A stretch of DNA of 64,000 nucleotides from Pseudomonas violetae (lineage in GTDB: Bacteria > Pseudomonadota > Gammaproteobacteria > Pseudomonadales > Pseudomonadaceae), in assembly GCF_023072615.1 (NCBI RefSeq), contig NZ_JAKNRW010000004.1, positions 124,001 to 188,000 of the forward strand. The letters are read 5' to 3'. Within the stretch, counting starts at the first letter, position 1, and every line of letters begins with the position of its first letter. The notes under the pieces were generated by a model, which did no database searches, had not been told where the DNA came from, and was given only the letters and a program-made list of their open reading frames with translations. Of the stretch, positions 20,303 to 31,134 are shown piece by piece. A program made the translations under genes and the position numbers.

Positions 20303-21745
20303 TCAAACCGTCCGGCCGTATTGATCTTCGAAGCGGACGATATCGTCCTCTCCCAGGTATTCGCCGCTCTGCACTTCGATGATCACCAGGTCGATCACCC
20401 CGGGATTTTCCAGGCGATGCTTATGGCCGGCGGCAATGAAAGTCGATTCGTTCTTGGCCACCAGGTGAGTACCGGTGCCATTGTTGGTGACCTTGGCCAT
20501 GCCTTCGACCACCACCCAATGTTCGTTGCGGTGGTGGTGCATCTGCAGCGACAACTTGGCGCCCGGCTTGACCACGATGCGCTTGATCTTGAAGCGAGGG
20601 CCTTCCTCCAGCACCGTGTACGTCCCCCATGGCCGGCTGACCGTACGGTGCAGGCGATAGGCTTCGTGCTTCTTGTCCTTGAGCTGCTTGGCCACTTGGC
20701 GCACATCCTGGGCACGATCGGCGTGAGCCACCAGCACCGCGTCGGCGGTGTCGATGATGATCAGGTTTTCCACGCCAACGGTGGCCACCAGGCGATCTTC
20801 GCTCTGCACGAAGTTGTGGTGACTGTCGATGAAGATGGCTTCGCCTGAAGCACGATTGTTCTGCTCATCCGCAGGTACCAGGGCCGCGACCGCGCCCCAG
20901 GAGCCGATGTCGCTCCAGTCGAAACGGGCGGGCACCACCACCACCTTGTCGGAGCGTTCCATCAACGCGTAGTCGATGGAAATGTCCATGATCTCGCCGA
21001 ACAACGCAGGCGATAGCTCCTGCTGCAGGTTCCCGGCGGTTTGCACCGCAGCACTGGCCGCCATGCAGGCTCTGGTCTGCTCCAGCAGCGTCGGGGCGTG
21101 GGTCTCCAGTTCGGCTAGCAGGGTGGCTACCGAGAAGCAGAACATTCCGGAATTCCACAGGAAGTTGCCACTTTCAAGGTAGTGAGTCGCGGTCTGCAGG
21201 TCGGGTTTTTCGACGAAACGCTGCACGCGGGCGGCGCCTTTGTCGTCCAGCGACGCGCCGGTCTCGATGTAGCCGAACCCGGTTTCCGGTGCGGTCGGGA
21301 CCACTCCGAAGGTCACCAGCTGACCAGCCCTGGCCAGGTCCACGGCATGTTCGACGGCCTGTTTCAGGGCCTCTTCGTTGACGATCAGGTGATCGGCCGG
21401 CATGACCAGCATGATCGCCTCATCACCATGCAGTGCCTGCAGCGACAGGGCGGCGGCCGCGATCGCCGGAGCGGTATTGCGCCCCGTCGGCTCCAGCAGA
21501 AAATGCCCGCGATGCCGGCCCAGTTGTGCGTCCTGATAGTGATCCTTGCTCTGGAAGTAGTAGTCGCGATTGGTCACCGTAACGATGTCGCCCCAGCCTT
21601 CCAGCAAAGCGGCAGCACGCCGATAGGTCTTGCCCAGTAACGACTGGCCGTCCGGCAACGTCATGAATGGTTTTGGCTGGCCTTCTCGAGAAACCGGCCA
21701 CAACCGGGTACCGGCACCACCGGAAAGAATCACTGGAATCAGCAT
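20303..21745 (-). CDS. wbpW: Mannose-1-phosphate guanylyltransferase / mannose-6-phosphate isomerase (WbpW)
   Basis: Bifunctional type II PMI-GMP enzyme (480 residues) that supplies GDP-mannose. The guanylyltransferase signature LSGGAGTRLWPVSR is at residues 7-20, followed by PKPF. The C-terminal cupin isomerase domain has the metal-binding stretch QMHHHRNEHWVVVEG from residue 401 and HKHRLENPG. AlgA and PslB are paralogues; context inside the rhamnan operon identifies this copy as wbpW. GDP-mannose then goes to Gmd and Rmd, encoded just upstream. Confidence 0.92.
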   Translation of the reverse strand: MLIPVILSGGAGTRLWPVSREGQPKPFMTLPDGQSLLGKTYRRAAALLEGWGDIVTVTNRDYYFQSKDHYQDAQLGRHRGHFLLEPTGRNTAPAIAAAALSLQALHGDEAIMLVMPADHLIVNEEALKQAVEHAVDLARAGQLVTFGVVPTAPETGFGYIETGASLDDKGAARVQRFVEKPDLQTATHYLESGNFLWNSGMFCFSVATLLAELETHAPTLLEQTRACMAASAAVQTAGNLQQELSPALFGEIMDISIDYALMERSDKVVVVPARFDWSDIGSWGAVAALVPADEQNNRASGEAIFIDSHHNFVQSEDRLVATVGVENLIIIDTADAVLVAHADRAQDVRQVAKQLKDKKHEAYRLHRTVSRPWGTYTVLEEGPRFKIKRIVVKPGAKLSLQMHHHRNEHWVVVEGMAKVTNNGTGTHLVAKNESTFIAAGHKHRLENPGVIDLVIIEVQSGEYLGEDDIVRFEDQYGRTV

Positions 21746-21749
21746 GGGC

Positions 21750-23632
<1,883 letters not shown>

Positions 23633-24063
23633 ACAGCAGCCCCTTGGTCATACATTTTCGTCCATTCCCCACAGGCTTGTCGGAGACGTCTGACGGACCG
23701 GGTAGATTCCTTGGTCGAGAGACTGGCGAAAAGATTTTGTTGTAGTTGTTTGGCTGCCAATCTGGGCCAATTGCGCGGCAATTTCAACAGGTCCAACCGT
23801 GACTGATCAGTTCTGGTCAGCGTAGCCCGATTTATTCTCGTCGGGCGGTTCACGAATCCGCGACGGATGTGTTTAGAATGCCCCTCGTCACGATTATCCA
23901 AGGTTCGGCAGCGTCGCTGTAAAACTGCGAAAAACTGACCATTAAAACAAGAACGAAGACGGGCACGAAGACGATGGACGAGAGCCAGCAAATGCTGCCT
24001 TGATCCGTGGCTTCTCCGTCATAGAGTGAGATTGCCGGGATGGCGATTTCACCATGGGATGCC
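23633..24063. promoter_or_regulatory. Divergent promoter region of the two D-rhamnan operons
   Basis: A gap of about 430 bases between rmd (leftward) and the first accessory glycosyltransferase (rightward). Open frames here show no recognisable protein. It must hold both promoters. I see AT-rich stretches near 23730-23790 and 23930-23950 and a short AAGACG direct repeat near 23955-23980, but no convincing -10/-35 pair, operator or terminator. Confidence 0.5.
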
Positions 24064-25656
24064 ATGAATTTCATTCTCTACTCCGACGTCAACGACAGCT
24101 CCATCAGCCAGAGTCTCGGCCGTCCCGAGTACAGTTACTATTTTGTGCTCAAGGCCTATCGACCTTTGTTCGAAAGCCTTGGGCAAGTTCACGTGGTGGC
24201 CTCGACCGCCGAGGTGGACCCGCTGTATCGGCAGTTACAGCAAGCAGGGCAGGACAGCCTGTTCATTTCGTTTGCGCCGCCGCACAAGACCCCCACCGAT
24301 GTGCAATGCCCGATGGTGTGCGTGGTCGCCTGGGAATTCGACACCATCCCCGCCGAATATTGGGACAACGATCCACGCCAGGACTGGAGCCAGACTCTGG
24401 CGCGCCTGGGGCGGGTGATCACCTTGTCCACCCACACAGCCGAAGCCATCCGCCGAACCCTGGGTGCTGATTTCCCGGTACTCGTATTGCCGACGCCGTT
24501 GTGGGAACGCTTTGCAGAGGTACGCCAGCAGTATCCGGGCACTCCGGTAAATCCGGGCACCACGCTGCAGATCAGGGGCTGCATCCTCGACAGTCATGTG
24601 ATGGGCTTGTCCGCCGATGGCCTGCTTGGCCCGCAAATCGCGGTGCCTGTGGCACAGGTCGAGCCCGAGCCGGAAGTAGCGCCGCCACCGCCGTCACCGC
24701 CACCGTTGTCCCTGCGCCGCCGCGCGTTCATCACCCGGCATTACGTGCGCGAAGTCTATCGGGCACTCAAGCACAACCTGTTGCTGTGGTATCGCGAAGC
24801 CGCGCGCGATCTGGTGCCGGATGCCGTTCGCCCTTTATTGGCGAGGCTTCGCAGGCCGGCACTGCCAGTGCAACCATTGCCAACAGCACCCCCGGTCGCG
24901 GAGTCTGTCGAGCTGGTCGAGCCGGCGCCCTCCGGCTTGCCCGATACCACCACGACGGTATCCATCGATGTCAGTGGTGTGGTTTATGTCAGCGTGTTCA
25001 ATCCCGATGACGGGCGCAAGAACTGGCACCATCTGATCACCGCATTCTGCTGGGCCTTGCGCGATGCCCCCGACGCTACGCTCGTGCTGAAGATGACCCA
25101 GAACGATCTCTGCACCTATTACGTGGAGCTCATGACCTTGCTCTCGCAGCTGTCACCGTTCGCCTGTCGGGTGGTGGTGATGCACGGTTACCTGCAGGAT
25201 GAAGAGTTTGCGCGGTTGTACGGCGCGGCGAGTTTCTACGTCAACGCGTCGCGCTGCGAAGGCCTGTGCCTGCCGCTGATGGAGTTCATGTCGTGCGCCC
25301 GGCCCGTCATCGCACCGGACCACACGGCAATGCGCGACTACATCGACGAGCGCGTGGCCTTTGTTGTGAAGTCCAGTCACGAGCCGACGATATGGCCGGA
25401 AGACGCGCGCATCCTCTACCGGACCCTGCGGCATCGTCCGGATTGGGGCTCGTTGAAAGCCGCCTATGCACAGAGTTACGCCATGGCCAAAAACCAGCCG
25501 CAGGCCTGGCATGCCATGGCCGAGGCCGCCAGCGAGCGGATGCGCGACTACTGCAGCTTTACGCCAGTACAGCAGCGCCTGGCGCAGTTCTTCGGGCAGG
25601 CGCCGGTCATCGCTGTTGCGCCAGTGGCAGCTGAAACAGGGACTGCAGCATGCTGA
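24064..25656 (+). CDS. Accessory D-rhamnan glycosyltransferase with proline-rich insert (PA5455-like)
   Basis: Family 4-like glycosyltransferase of 530 residues. It shares with the next gene the N-terminal signature LGRPEYSYYFVLK and the donor-domain pieces VSVFNPDDGRKNWHHLITAF and CEGLCLPLMEFMSC, which includes the EX7E pair. Between the two halves lies an insert of roughly 100 residues, rich in proline (PEPEVAPPPPSPPP) and basic amphipathic segments, absent from the neighbour. The insert may tether the enzyme to the membrane or to partners. Synteny with PA5455-PA5459 of P. aeruginosa links it to common-antigen synthesis. An in-frame ATG at 24040 would add eight residues; 24064 aligns with the paralogue start. 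Confidence 0.85.
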   Translation: MNFILYSDVNDSSISQSLGRPEYSYYFVLKAYRPLFESLGQVHVVASTAEVDPLYRQLQQAGQDSLFISFAPPHKTPTDVQCPMVCVVAWEFDTIPAEYWDNDPRQDWSQTLARLGRVITLSTHTAEAIRRTLGADFPVLVLPTPLWERFAEVRQQYPGTPVNPGTTLQIRGCILDSHVMGLSADGLLGPQIAVPVAQVEPEPEVAPPPPSPPPLSLRRRAFITRHYVREVYRALKHNLLLWYREAARDLVPDAVRPLLARLRRPALPVQPLPTAPPVAESVELVEPAPSGLPDTTTTVSIDVSGVVYVSVFNPDDGRKNWHHLITAFCWALRDAPDATLVLKMTQNDLCTYYVELMTLLSQLSPFACRVVVMHGYLQDEEFARLYGAASFYVNASRCEGLCLPLMEFMSCARPVIAPDHTAMRDYIDERVAFVVKSSHEPTIWPEDARILYRTLRHRPDWGSLKAAYAQSYAMAKNQPQAWHAMAEAASERMRDYCSFTPVQQRLAQFFGQAPVIAVAPVAAETGTAAC

Positions 25657-26954
25657 TCATCATTCACTCGGAAACCAACAAGAGCAACATCCAGCAGAAC
25701 CTTGGCCGTCCGGAATACAGCTACTACTTCGTGCTCAAGGAGTTTCGCCCGGTGCTCGAACGTCTGGGGCAGGTGATTGAGGTCAGCGACCCTGACGAGT
25801 TGGTCGACCGGCTGTATTTCGATTGCCAGAGCAGGGGAGAGGACTGTGTGTTCCTGTCCTTCTCACCGCCGCACCGTACACCGGTCCACTATGCGTGCCC
25901 GACCATTCCGGTCTTTGCCTGGGAGTTCAGCACCATCCCCACCGAAAGCTGGCAGGGTGAACCGCGGCACGACTGGCGCGTGGTGTTGGCGGCCAGTGGC
26001 ATGGCGATCACGCATTCCACTTTCACCGTGAACGCTGTCCGCGATGTGATGGGGCCTGAGTATCCGATCAGCGCCATTCCGGCACCGGTCTGGGATCGCT
26101 TTGCCGCGCGCGGCGATCAGTTGCTCAAGCGCCCGGTCGCTGAAGGAATTCTCCTGAATTTGCGTGGGCTGTTGATCGACAGTCGCACCGCAGATCTGCG
26201 CCCTTATGGGCCGGAGCGATTGCGCGAAGGCACACCGATTGTGTTCGACGGCCCGGTGCGCGATTGCGAGTTGCTGCTCGACGGCGTGGTCTATACCTCG
26301 GTGTTCAACCCCTACGACGGGCGTAAGAACTGGAAGGACATGATCAGCGCGTTTTGCAGTACGTTCCGCGACTCGGTGGATGCGATCCTGGTGCTCAAGC
26401 TCACTCACCATGACATCGCCGATGCACTCAACGATATGCTGCACCACGTGTACAAGAACCAGACCTATCAGTGCCGCATCGTGTTGATCCATGGCTACCT
26501 TGCAGACGTGGACTACGAGCGCCTGGTGGAAGCCACCAGTTACGTCGTCAACTGCTCCTATGGCGAAGGGCAGTGCCTGCCGCTGATGGAGTTCATGTCG
26601 TGTGGCAAGCCGGCGATCGCGCCGCTGAACACCGCGATGGCTGACTACGTGGACAGCGACAATGCGTTCATCGTTGACTCGACAGAGGAGCTGACTGCCT
26701 GGCCGCACGATCCCCGGGCGGCATTTCGTACCCTGCGTTACACGACCGATTGGGACTCCCTGTGCTCTGCCTACCGGGCCAGCTACGAAGTAGCCAAAAC
26801 TGATGTCCGGCGTTACGAAAGGATGTCGGCCCATGCGGTTCACCGGCTTCAGGGTTTCTGTAGCCAGGCCAGCACCGAGCAGCGCCTGCAGGCGTTTTTC
26901 GAACGGCTGATGGAACGGCGTGAATCACTGACCTTGCAAGCGTCGGGCGCATGA
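25650..26954 (+). CDS. Accessory D-rhamnan glycosyltransferase (PA5456-like)
   Basis: 434-residue paralogue of the preceding enzyme, without the proline-rich insert. The conserved N-terminus LGRPEYSYYFVLKEFRP, the central VVYTSVFNPYDGRKNWKDM and the EX7E motif EGQCLPLME (in SYGEGQCLPLMEFMSCGKP) are all present. Start and preceding stop overlap in ATGCTGA, which implies coupled translation. It probably adds a sugar near the chain terminus or modifies the rhamnan; the donor is unknown. Confidence 0.85.
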   Translation: MLIIIHSETNKSNIQQNLGRPEYSYYFVLKEFRPVLERLGQVIEVSDPDELVDRLYFDCQSRGEDCVFLSFSPPHRTPVHYACPTIPVFAWEFSTIPTESWQGEPRHDWRVVLAASGMAITHSTFTVNAVRDVMGPEYPISAIPAPVWDRFAARGDQLLKRPVAEGILLNLRGLLIDSRTADLRPYGPERLREGTPIVFDGPVRDCELLLDGVVYTSVFNPYDGRKNWKDMISAFCSTFRDSVDAILVLKLTHHDIADALNDMLHHVYKNQTYQCRIVLIHGYLADVDYERLVEATSYVVNCSYGEGQCLPLMEFMSCGKPAIAPLNTAMADYVDSDNAFIVDSTEELTAWPHDPRAAFRTLRYTTDWDSLCSAYRASYEVAKTDVRRYERMSAHAVHRLQGFCSQASTEQRLQAFFERLMERRESLTLQASGA

Positions 26955-27838
26955 TCCGACGTCTCTTGGCAAAGCTCTGGCCGGCACCGCCGGCGCCATT
27001 GGCAGTCGCTCAAAGCCTGGTTTCACCCAGGGATGTCGGCTTGCACGATGCGGTACTCGATGGCTGGTTCCTCGGCGACACCGGCGAATTACTCAAGGGT
27101 TTTGCCATCAACTCCGATGACATCCTGCTGGATGTCGGATGCGGCGAAGGCGTGGCGACCTTGTTTGCCGTTCGTCAGGGCGCCTCGGTGATCTTCACCG
27201 ACAGTGAGCACGACAAGGTGCGTGACCTGGCCCGGCAAGTGGCAGCGCAGTCGAGCCAGGCCAACCTGGGACTGGTGAGCAACAGCTTGCCGCTGCCGTT
27301 GGCTGATGGCTGCGCGAGCAAAGTCGTGTGCATGGAGGTGCTCGAACACATCGACCAGCCTGAACCCTTCATGGCGGAACTGGTGCGCATGGGCCGCCCC
27401 GGCGCGCTGTACCTGCTGAGTGTACCGGCGCCGGTGGGCGAGCATTTGCAGAAAGGTATCGCGCCGGCCAGCTATTACCAATCGCCCAATCACGTGCAGA
27501 TTTTTACCCCCGAACGCTTTGCCGCAATGGTGGAAGACGCCGGCCTGGTGATCGAGCATCGCCAGGCCAGCGGCTTTTTTTGGGTGATGGGCATGATCTT
27601 TTTCTGGGCCAGCGAGCGGGCTGCAGGGCGTGATTTGGGCGGAGCGGTTCGCGACCGTATTCAGGCACCGTATCCACCATTGATGGAGAGCTGGGCGAAA
27701 ACCTGGCAGGACCTGCTGGCGCAACCCAATGGCCCGGCGATCAAGCAGATGCTCGACCAGTTCATGCCCAAGAGCCAAGTCATTATTGCCCGCAAACCGA
27801 TGGAAACCGGCGCAGTTCCAGGAGGACACCATGAGTAG
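26951..27838 (+). CDS. SAM-dependent methyltransferase of the D-rhamnan locus (PA5457-like)
   Basis: Class I methyltransferase of 295 residues. Motif I is LLDVGCGEGVATLFA, the acidic motif II residue follows in VIFTDSEHD, and EVLEHIDQPEPFMAELVRMG is motif IV/post-I. A short basic hydrophobic N-terminus (MIRRLLAKLWP) could associate with the membrane. It is paralogous to the gene at 28982 (both share GLHDA, GWF, TGEL and LDVGCG at the same spacing). Likely role: O-methylation of D-rhamnose or of the chain end. It overlaps the previous stop in ATGA. Confidence 0.85.
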   Translation: MIRRLLAKLWPAPPAPLAVAQSLVSPRDVGLHDAVLDGWFLGDTGELLKGFAINSDDILLDVGCGEGVATLFAVRQGASVIFTDSEHDKVRDLARQVAAQSSQANLGLVSNSLPLPLADGCASKVVCMEVLEHIDQPEPFMAELVRMGRPGALYLLSVPAPVGEHLQKGIAPASYYQSPNHVQIFTPERFAAMVEDAGLVIEHRQASGFFWVMGMIFFWASERAAGRDLGGAVRDRIQAPYPPLMESWAKTWQDLLAQPNGPAIKQMLDQFMPKSQVIIARKPMETGAVPGGHHE

Positions 27839-28988
27839 CGGCAAGCGCATCATGGACATCGAGTTATTGCGCGGCATTGCGGTGCTGGGCGTATTGTTTC
27901 ACCACCTGCAGGACAGCTTGTTCGCGGCGAGTGTTCCATTGTTGCAAAGCATCACCCTGTACACCCAGCCGTGGTGGGGCGTTGATCTGTTCTTCGCCAT
28001 ATCCGGCTTCGTGATCGCGCGCAGCCTTATCCCGGCGTTACAAGGTTGCAGCACGCGGCAGGAGTACTGGCAGGAGACTCGCAACTTCTGGCTGCGACGG
28101 GCGTTTCGTTTGCTGCCGTCAGCCTGGTTGTGGCTGGCGCTGATGTTGCTGGCGTGCCTGTTCCTCAATCGCTCCGGCGCGTTCGGTACCCTGCAGGCGA
28201 ATCTGCAGGCGACCCTGGCCGGCATTGCGCAGTACGCCAATTTTCGCTTCGCCGACAGCTTTTACAATTACGAATATGGCACCAGTTTTGTGTACTGGAG
28301 TTTGTCGCTGGAGGAGCAGTTCTACCTGCTATTCCCCTTGTTGATTTTGCTCTGTCGCAAGTATCTGGTCTGGGCCTTGCTCCTATTGGTGGCGGTGCAA
28401 CTGTTCACTTTGCGCACGCCGATATTGATGGTGATAAGAACCGATGCGCTGGCCCTCGGCGTACTGCTTGCCATCTGGAGCGCGCAGCCTTCCTACCGGC
28501 GCTGGGAGCCGACTTTCCTGCGCCGTCCCTTGGCCGGTGTGGCTGCTCTGGTCGGGGTGTCGTTGCTGCTCGGTTTTATCGCCACCGATCGCTTCACCTT
28601 CACCCATTACCGCATCGGCGTGATTGCGCTGCTGTGCGCATTGCTGGTGTGGATCGCTTCCTACAACCGCGATTACCTGTTGCCGAGCAGTCCGTTCAAA
28701 AGCCTGATGATCTGGGTGGGCAGCCGCTCCTACGGGATTTATCTGATCCACATACCGGCCTATCTGCTGGTACGTGAAGGTATTTTTCGTTTGCAGGCAG
28801 CCAACTTGCCGAACCCTGCGGGGCACCCGGTCCTGATGCTGTTGATCGCCTTCGGGTTGATCGCGCTTTTAAGTGAACTCAACTATCGCTTTGTCGAAAT
28901 GCCCATGCGCCGTCGTGGTGTATCGATGGTGCAGCGCCTGAGCTTGTCCCGAAACGCCGTCCCATCCTCTGGAGCAACCTCATGCTGA
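27831..28988 (+). CDS. Acyltransferase 3 family membrane protein (PA5458-like)
   Basis: Integral membrane O-acyltransferase of 385 residues with about ten membrane segments. The family hallmarks are at the N-terminus: RIMDIELLRGIAVLGVLFHH, then WWGVDLFFAISGFVIARSL. RRAFRLLPSAWLWLAL follows, and SLEEQFYLLFPLL is the conserved second motif. It probably acetylates the D-rhamnan or its cap at the periplasmic face. The start at 27831 has a strong GGAGGA ribosome site and overlaps the previous gene by eight bases. Confidence 0.9.
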   Translation: MSSGKRIMDIELLRGIAVLGVLFHHLQDSLFAASVPLLQSITLYTQPWWGVDLFFAISGFVIARSLIPALQGCSTRQEYWQETRNFWLRRAFRLLPSAWLWLALMLLACLFLNRSGAFGTLQANLQATLAGIAQYANFRFADSFYNYEYGTSFVYWSLSLEEQFYLLFPLLILLCRKYLVWALLLLVAVQLFTLRTPILMVIRTDALALGVLLAIWSAQPSYRRWEPTFLRRPLAGVAALVGVSLLLGFIATDRFTFTHYRIGVIALLCALLVWIASYNRDYLLPSSPFKSLMIWVGSRSYGIYLIHIPAYLLVREGIFRLQAANLPNPAGHPVLMLLIAFGLIALLSELNYRFVEMPMRRRGVSMVQRLSLSRNAVPSSGATSC

Positions 28989-29812
28989 GACTGTTGAAGA
29001 AACTCGCGGCGGGCACGCCCCCCCCGCAACCGGAGCCGACGCCAGTGGCTGCAGTGCCCGACAAGGTCGATCCGTACATGCTTGGTTTGCACGACGCGAT
29101 GCTCAGCGGCTGGTTCAATCAGCAAACCGGCGAGCTATTCACTGGCTTTCCGGTCAGCCCCGAAGACACCTTGCTGGACGTTGGCTGCGGCGACGGTGGC
29201 AACGTGCATTTCTGCGCAATGCGCGGGGCGAAAATCATCATCGCCGATATCGACGCGGCCAAGGTCGAAGCGACCCGGCAACGCCTGGCAGATACACCGG
29301 CTCGGGGCATTGAGTGCCACGTCACCGATTGCAACCCATTGCCCATTGCTGACGCAACCGCGACCCGGGTGGTCTCCACTGAAGTGATCGAGCACGTCGA
29401 TGACCCTGCGCAGTTTCTTGCCGAACTGGTACGAGTCGGCAAACCGGGAGCGCTGTATTTGCTGAGCGTGCCGCATCCAAGTTCTGAAGACCTGCAAAAA
29501 GACATTGCCGCCCCGGAGTACTTCCAGAAGCCCAATCACATTCGCATCATCAGCGAAGATCAGTTCAAGGCGATGGTCAGCGATGCAGGGCTGGAAGTGA
29601 TCAGCCATAGCCAATACGGTTTTTACTGGTCGATGTGGATGCTGCTGTTCTGGGAAGCCAAAGTGGACTTCAGCAACGCCGATCATCCGTTGCTTAATCA
29701 CTGGGCGGATACCTGGCAGGCGATCCTCGCTTCGCCCAGGGGAGCGCAGATCAAACAGGCGCTGGATGCGGTTGTGGCCAAGAGTCAGGTGATTATCGCG
29801 CGTAAACCCTGA
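28982..29812 (+). CDS. SAM-dependent methyltransferase of the D-rhamnan locus (PA5459-like)
   Basis: Class I methyltransferase of 276 residues with motif I TLLDVGCGDGGNVHFC, acidic motif II in IIADIDAAKVEATR, and EVIEHVDDPAQFLAELVRVG. It resembles the product of 26951-27838 over its whole length. The start overlaps the acyltransferase stop in ATGCTGA, the same arrangement as between the two glycosyltransferases. It is the last gene of the five-gene operon. Two methyltransferases plus an acyltransferase suggest a decorated or capped rhamnan. Confidence 0.85.
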   Translation: MLRLLKKLAAGTPPPQPEPTPVAAVPDKVDPYMLGLHDAMLSGWFNQQTGELFTGFPVSPEDTLLDVGCGDGGNVHFCAMRGAKIIIADIDAAKVEATRQRLADTPARGIECHVTDCNPLPIADATATRVVSTEVIEHVDDPAQFLAELVRVGKPGALYLLSVPHPSSEDLQKDIAAPEYFQKPNHIRIISEDQFKAMVSDAGLEVISHSQYGFYWSMWMLLFWEAKVDFSNADHPLLNHWADTWQAILASPRGAQIKQALDAVVAKSQVIIARKP

Positions 29813-29937
29813 TCGCCGAACACTACCTGCGACCTATGACTACGAGCTGGCATCTGACACCTTGTAGCTGGTGGCTGGCACTGCCCCTACGGAATTCTGT
29901 GTACCCTGCAACCCTGTGTTGGAAGGGATAGATTTTC

Positions 29938-31134
29938 ATGCTGTTTTCAATCCGATGGTGGGCACTGCTTTTCCCCATGCTGATGCTTAGCGGCTGCGGG
30001 CAATCCGAGTCACCTCCGCTCGATCAGCAGCTCTACATCTGGCAACGCCAGTGGACGCCTGATCATAAACACGCCCTGCGCGACAGCCGGGCTGATTTCT
30101 CCACTCTGCGCGTCCTCGCTCTACAAAGTTTTCCCCAGGCAGGCTGGAGCCGTGCGCGGATCGACCCCGATCTCCTACGGCAAGACGGCCGTCCACTCAT
30201 TGCCGTGATCCGCCTGGATGGTCAGTTGAAGTCTCTGGATCCGCATGACGTTACCGCGCAAGTCCAACAGCTGATCAACGACTGGCAAAGGCAGGGGTTA
30301 ACATTGGCCGGGGTGGAAATTGACCACGATGCCGGTATCGCTAGACTGCCGGACTATCGACGTCTACTGACTGAATTGCGCGAGGTTTTACCGGCATCAA
30401 TGCCGCTGAGCATCACTGCGTTACCCGCCTGGCTAAACAGTTCGGAGTTGCCGGCATTGTTATCCGCTGTCGATAGCAGCGTGTTGCAGGTGCATGCGGT
30501 CAGCGATCCGCAAAAAGGTTTGTTCCACGTGGAACAAGCGAAAAAATGGACCCAGGCCTGGTCGCGTATAACCTTGAAACCGTTCTATTTGGCACTGCCG
30601 GCGTATGGCGTGGCATTGTTGCCGGCCAGCAACGGCCGGCCAGTCGTAGAAAGTGAAGTGCCCATTGAGCGCGATGGCGAGCGCCGGGAGCTGTTGGCCG
30701 ACCCCCAGCAACTTCGCGACCTCGCCTTGGCACTGCGGGACAATCCTCCTGCGCACCTCGCGGGTTTAATCTGGTTCAGACTGCCGCTGGCGAACGATCG
30801 CCGGGCCTGGAGCCTGACCACACTGCGCGCCGTAGCGCGCGGTGAAGTGCTCGAAAGCCAATTGGGGTTGCAGGTCACAGAGCATGAAGGCTTGTTCGAT
30901 ATCAGCCTCGTCAACCGCGGCAATCTGGACAGCCCATGGCCCGCACGTTTGACGCTGGGGGCCAGCGCTTGTGATGGTGCCGATGCGCTGGCCGGTTATG
31001 CGCTACAACAAACTCAGGATCTGCTGACCTTCAGCCGTCTACGAAACGGCCGCATAGCGGCAGATGGACAGCGCGCCATTGGTTGGGCGCGCTGCTCAAA
31101 AATTGATCAAGGAGCGTTACATGTTGACCCGTAA
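29938..31134 (+). CDS. DUF3142-type lipoprotein
   Basis: 398 residues. The N-terminus is a lipoprotein signal (MLFSIRWWALLFPMLMLSGCG) with lipobox LSGC, so Cys20 should be lipid-modified. The body resembles the DUF3142 family: YIWQRQWTPDH, AVIRLDGQL, LTLAGVEIDHDAG and SITALPAWL suggest a TIM-barrel-like fold related to glycoside-hydrolase-type proteins. The function is unknown. A perfect parS site is embedded in the coding sequence at 30521. The next gene overlaps its last 14 bases, so the two are probably co-expressed. Confidence 0.75.
   Translation: MLFSIRWWALLFPMLMLSGCGQSESPPLDQQLYIWQRQWTPDHKHALRDSRADFSTLRVLALQSFPQAGWSRARIDPDLLRQDGRPLIAVIRLDGQLKSLDPHDVTAQVQQLINDWQRQGLTLAGVEIDHDAGIARLPDYRRLLTELREVLPASMPLSITALPAWLNSSELPALLSAVDSSVLQVHAVSDPQKGLFHVEQAKKWTQAWSRITLKPFYLALPAYGVALLPASNGRPVVESEVPIERDGERRELLADPQQLRDLALALRDNPPAHLAGLIWFRLPLANDRRAWSLTTLRAVARGEVLESQLGLQVTEHEGLFDISLVNRGNLDSPWPARLTLGASACDGADALAGYALQQTQDLLTFSRLRNGRIAADGQRAIGWARCSKIDQGALHVDP
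30521..30536. other. parS centromere-like site (ParB binding)
   Basis: TGTTCCACGTGGAACA, a perfect 16-base palindrome identical to the Pseudomonas parS consensus, within the DUF3142 gene. ParB binds such sites near oriC to drive origin segregation. Chance occurrence of a 16-mer in 64 kb is negligible. Confidence 0.88.
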
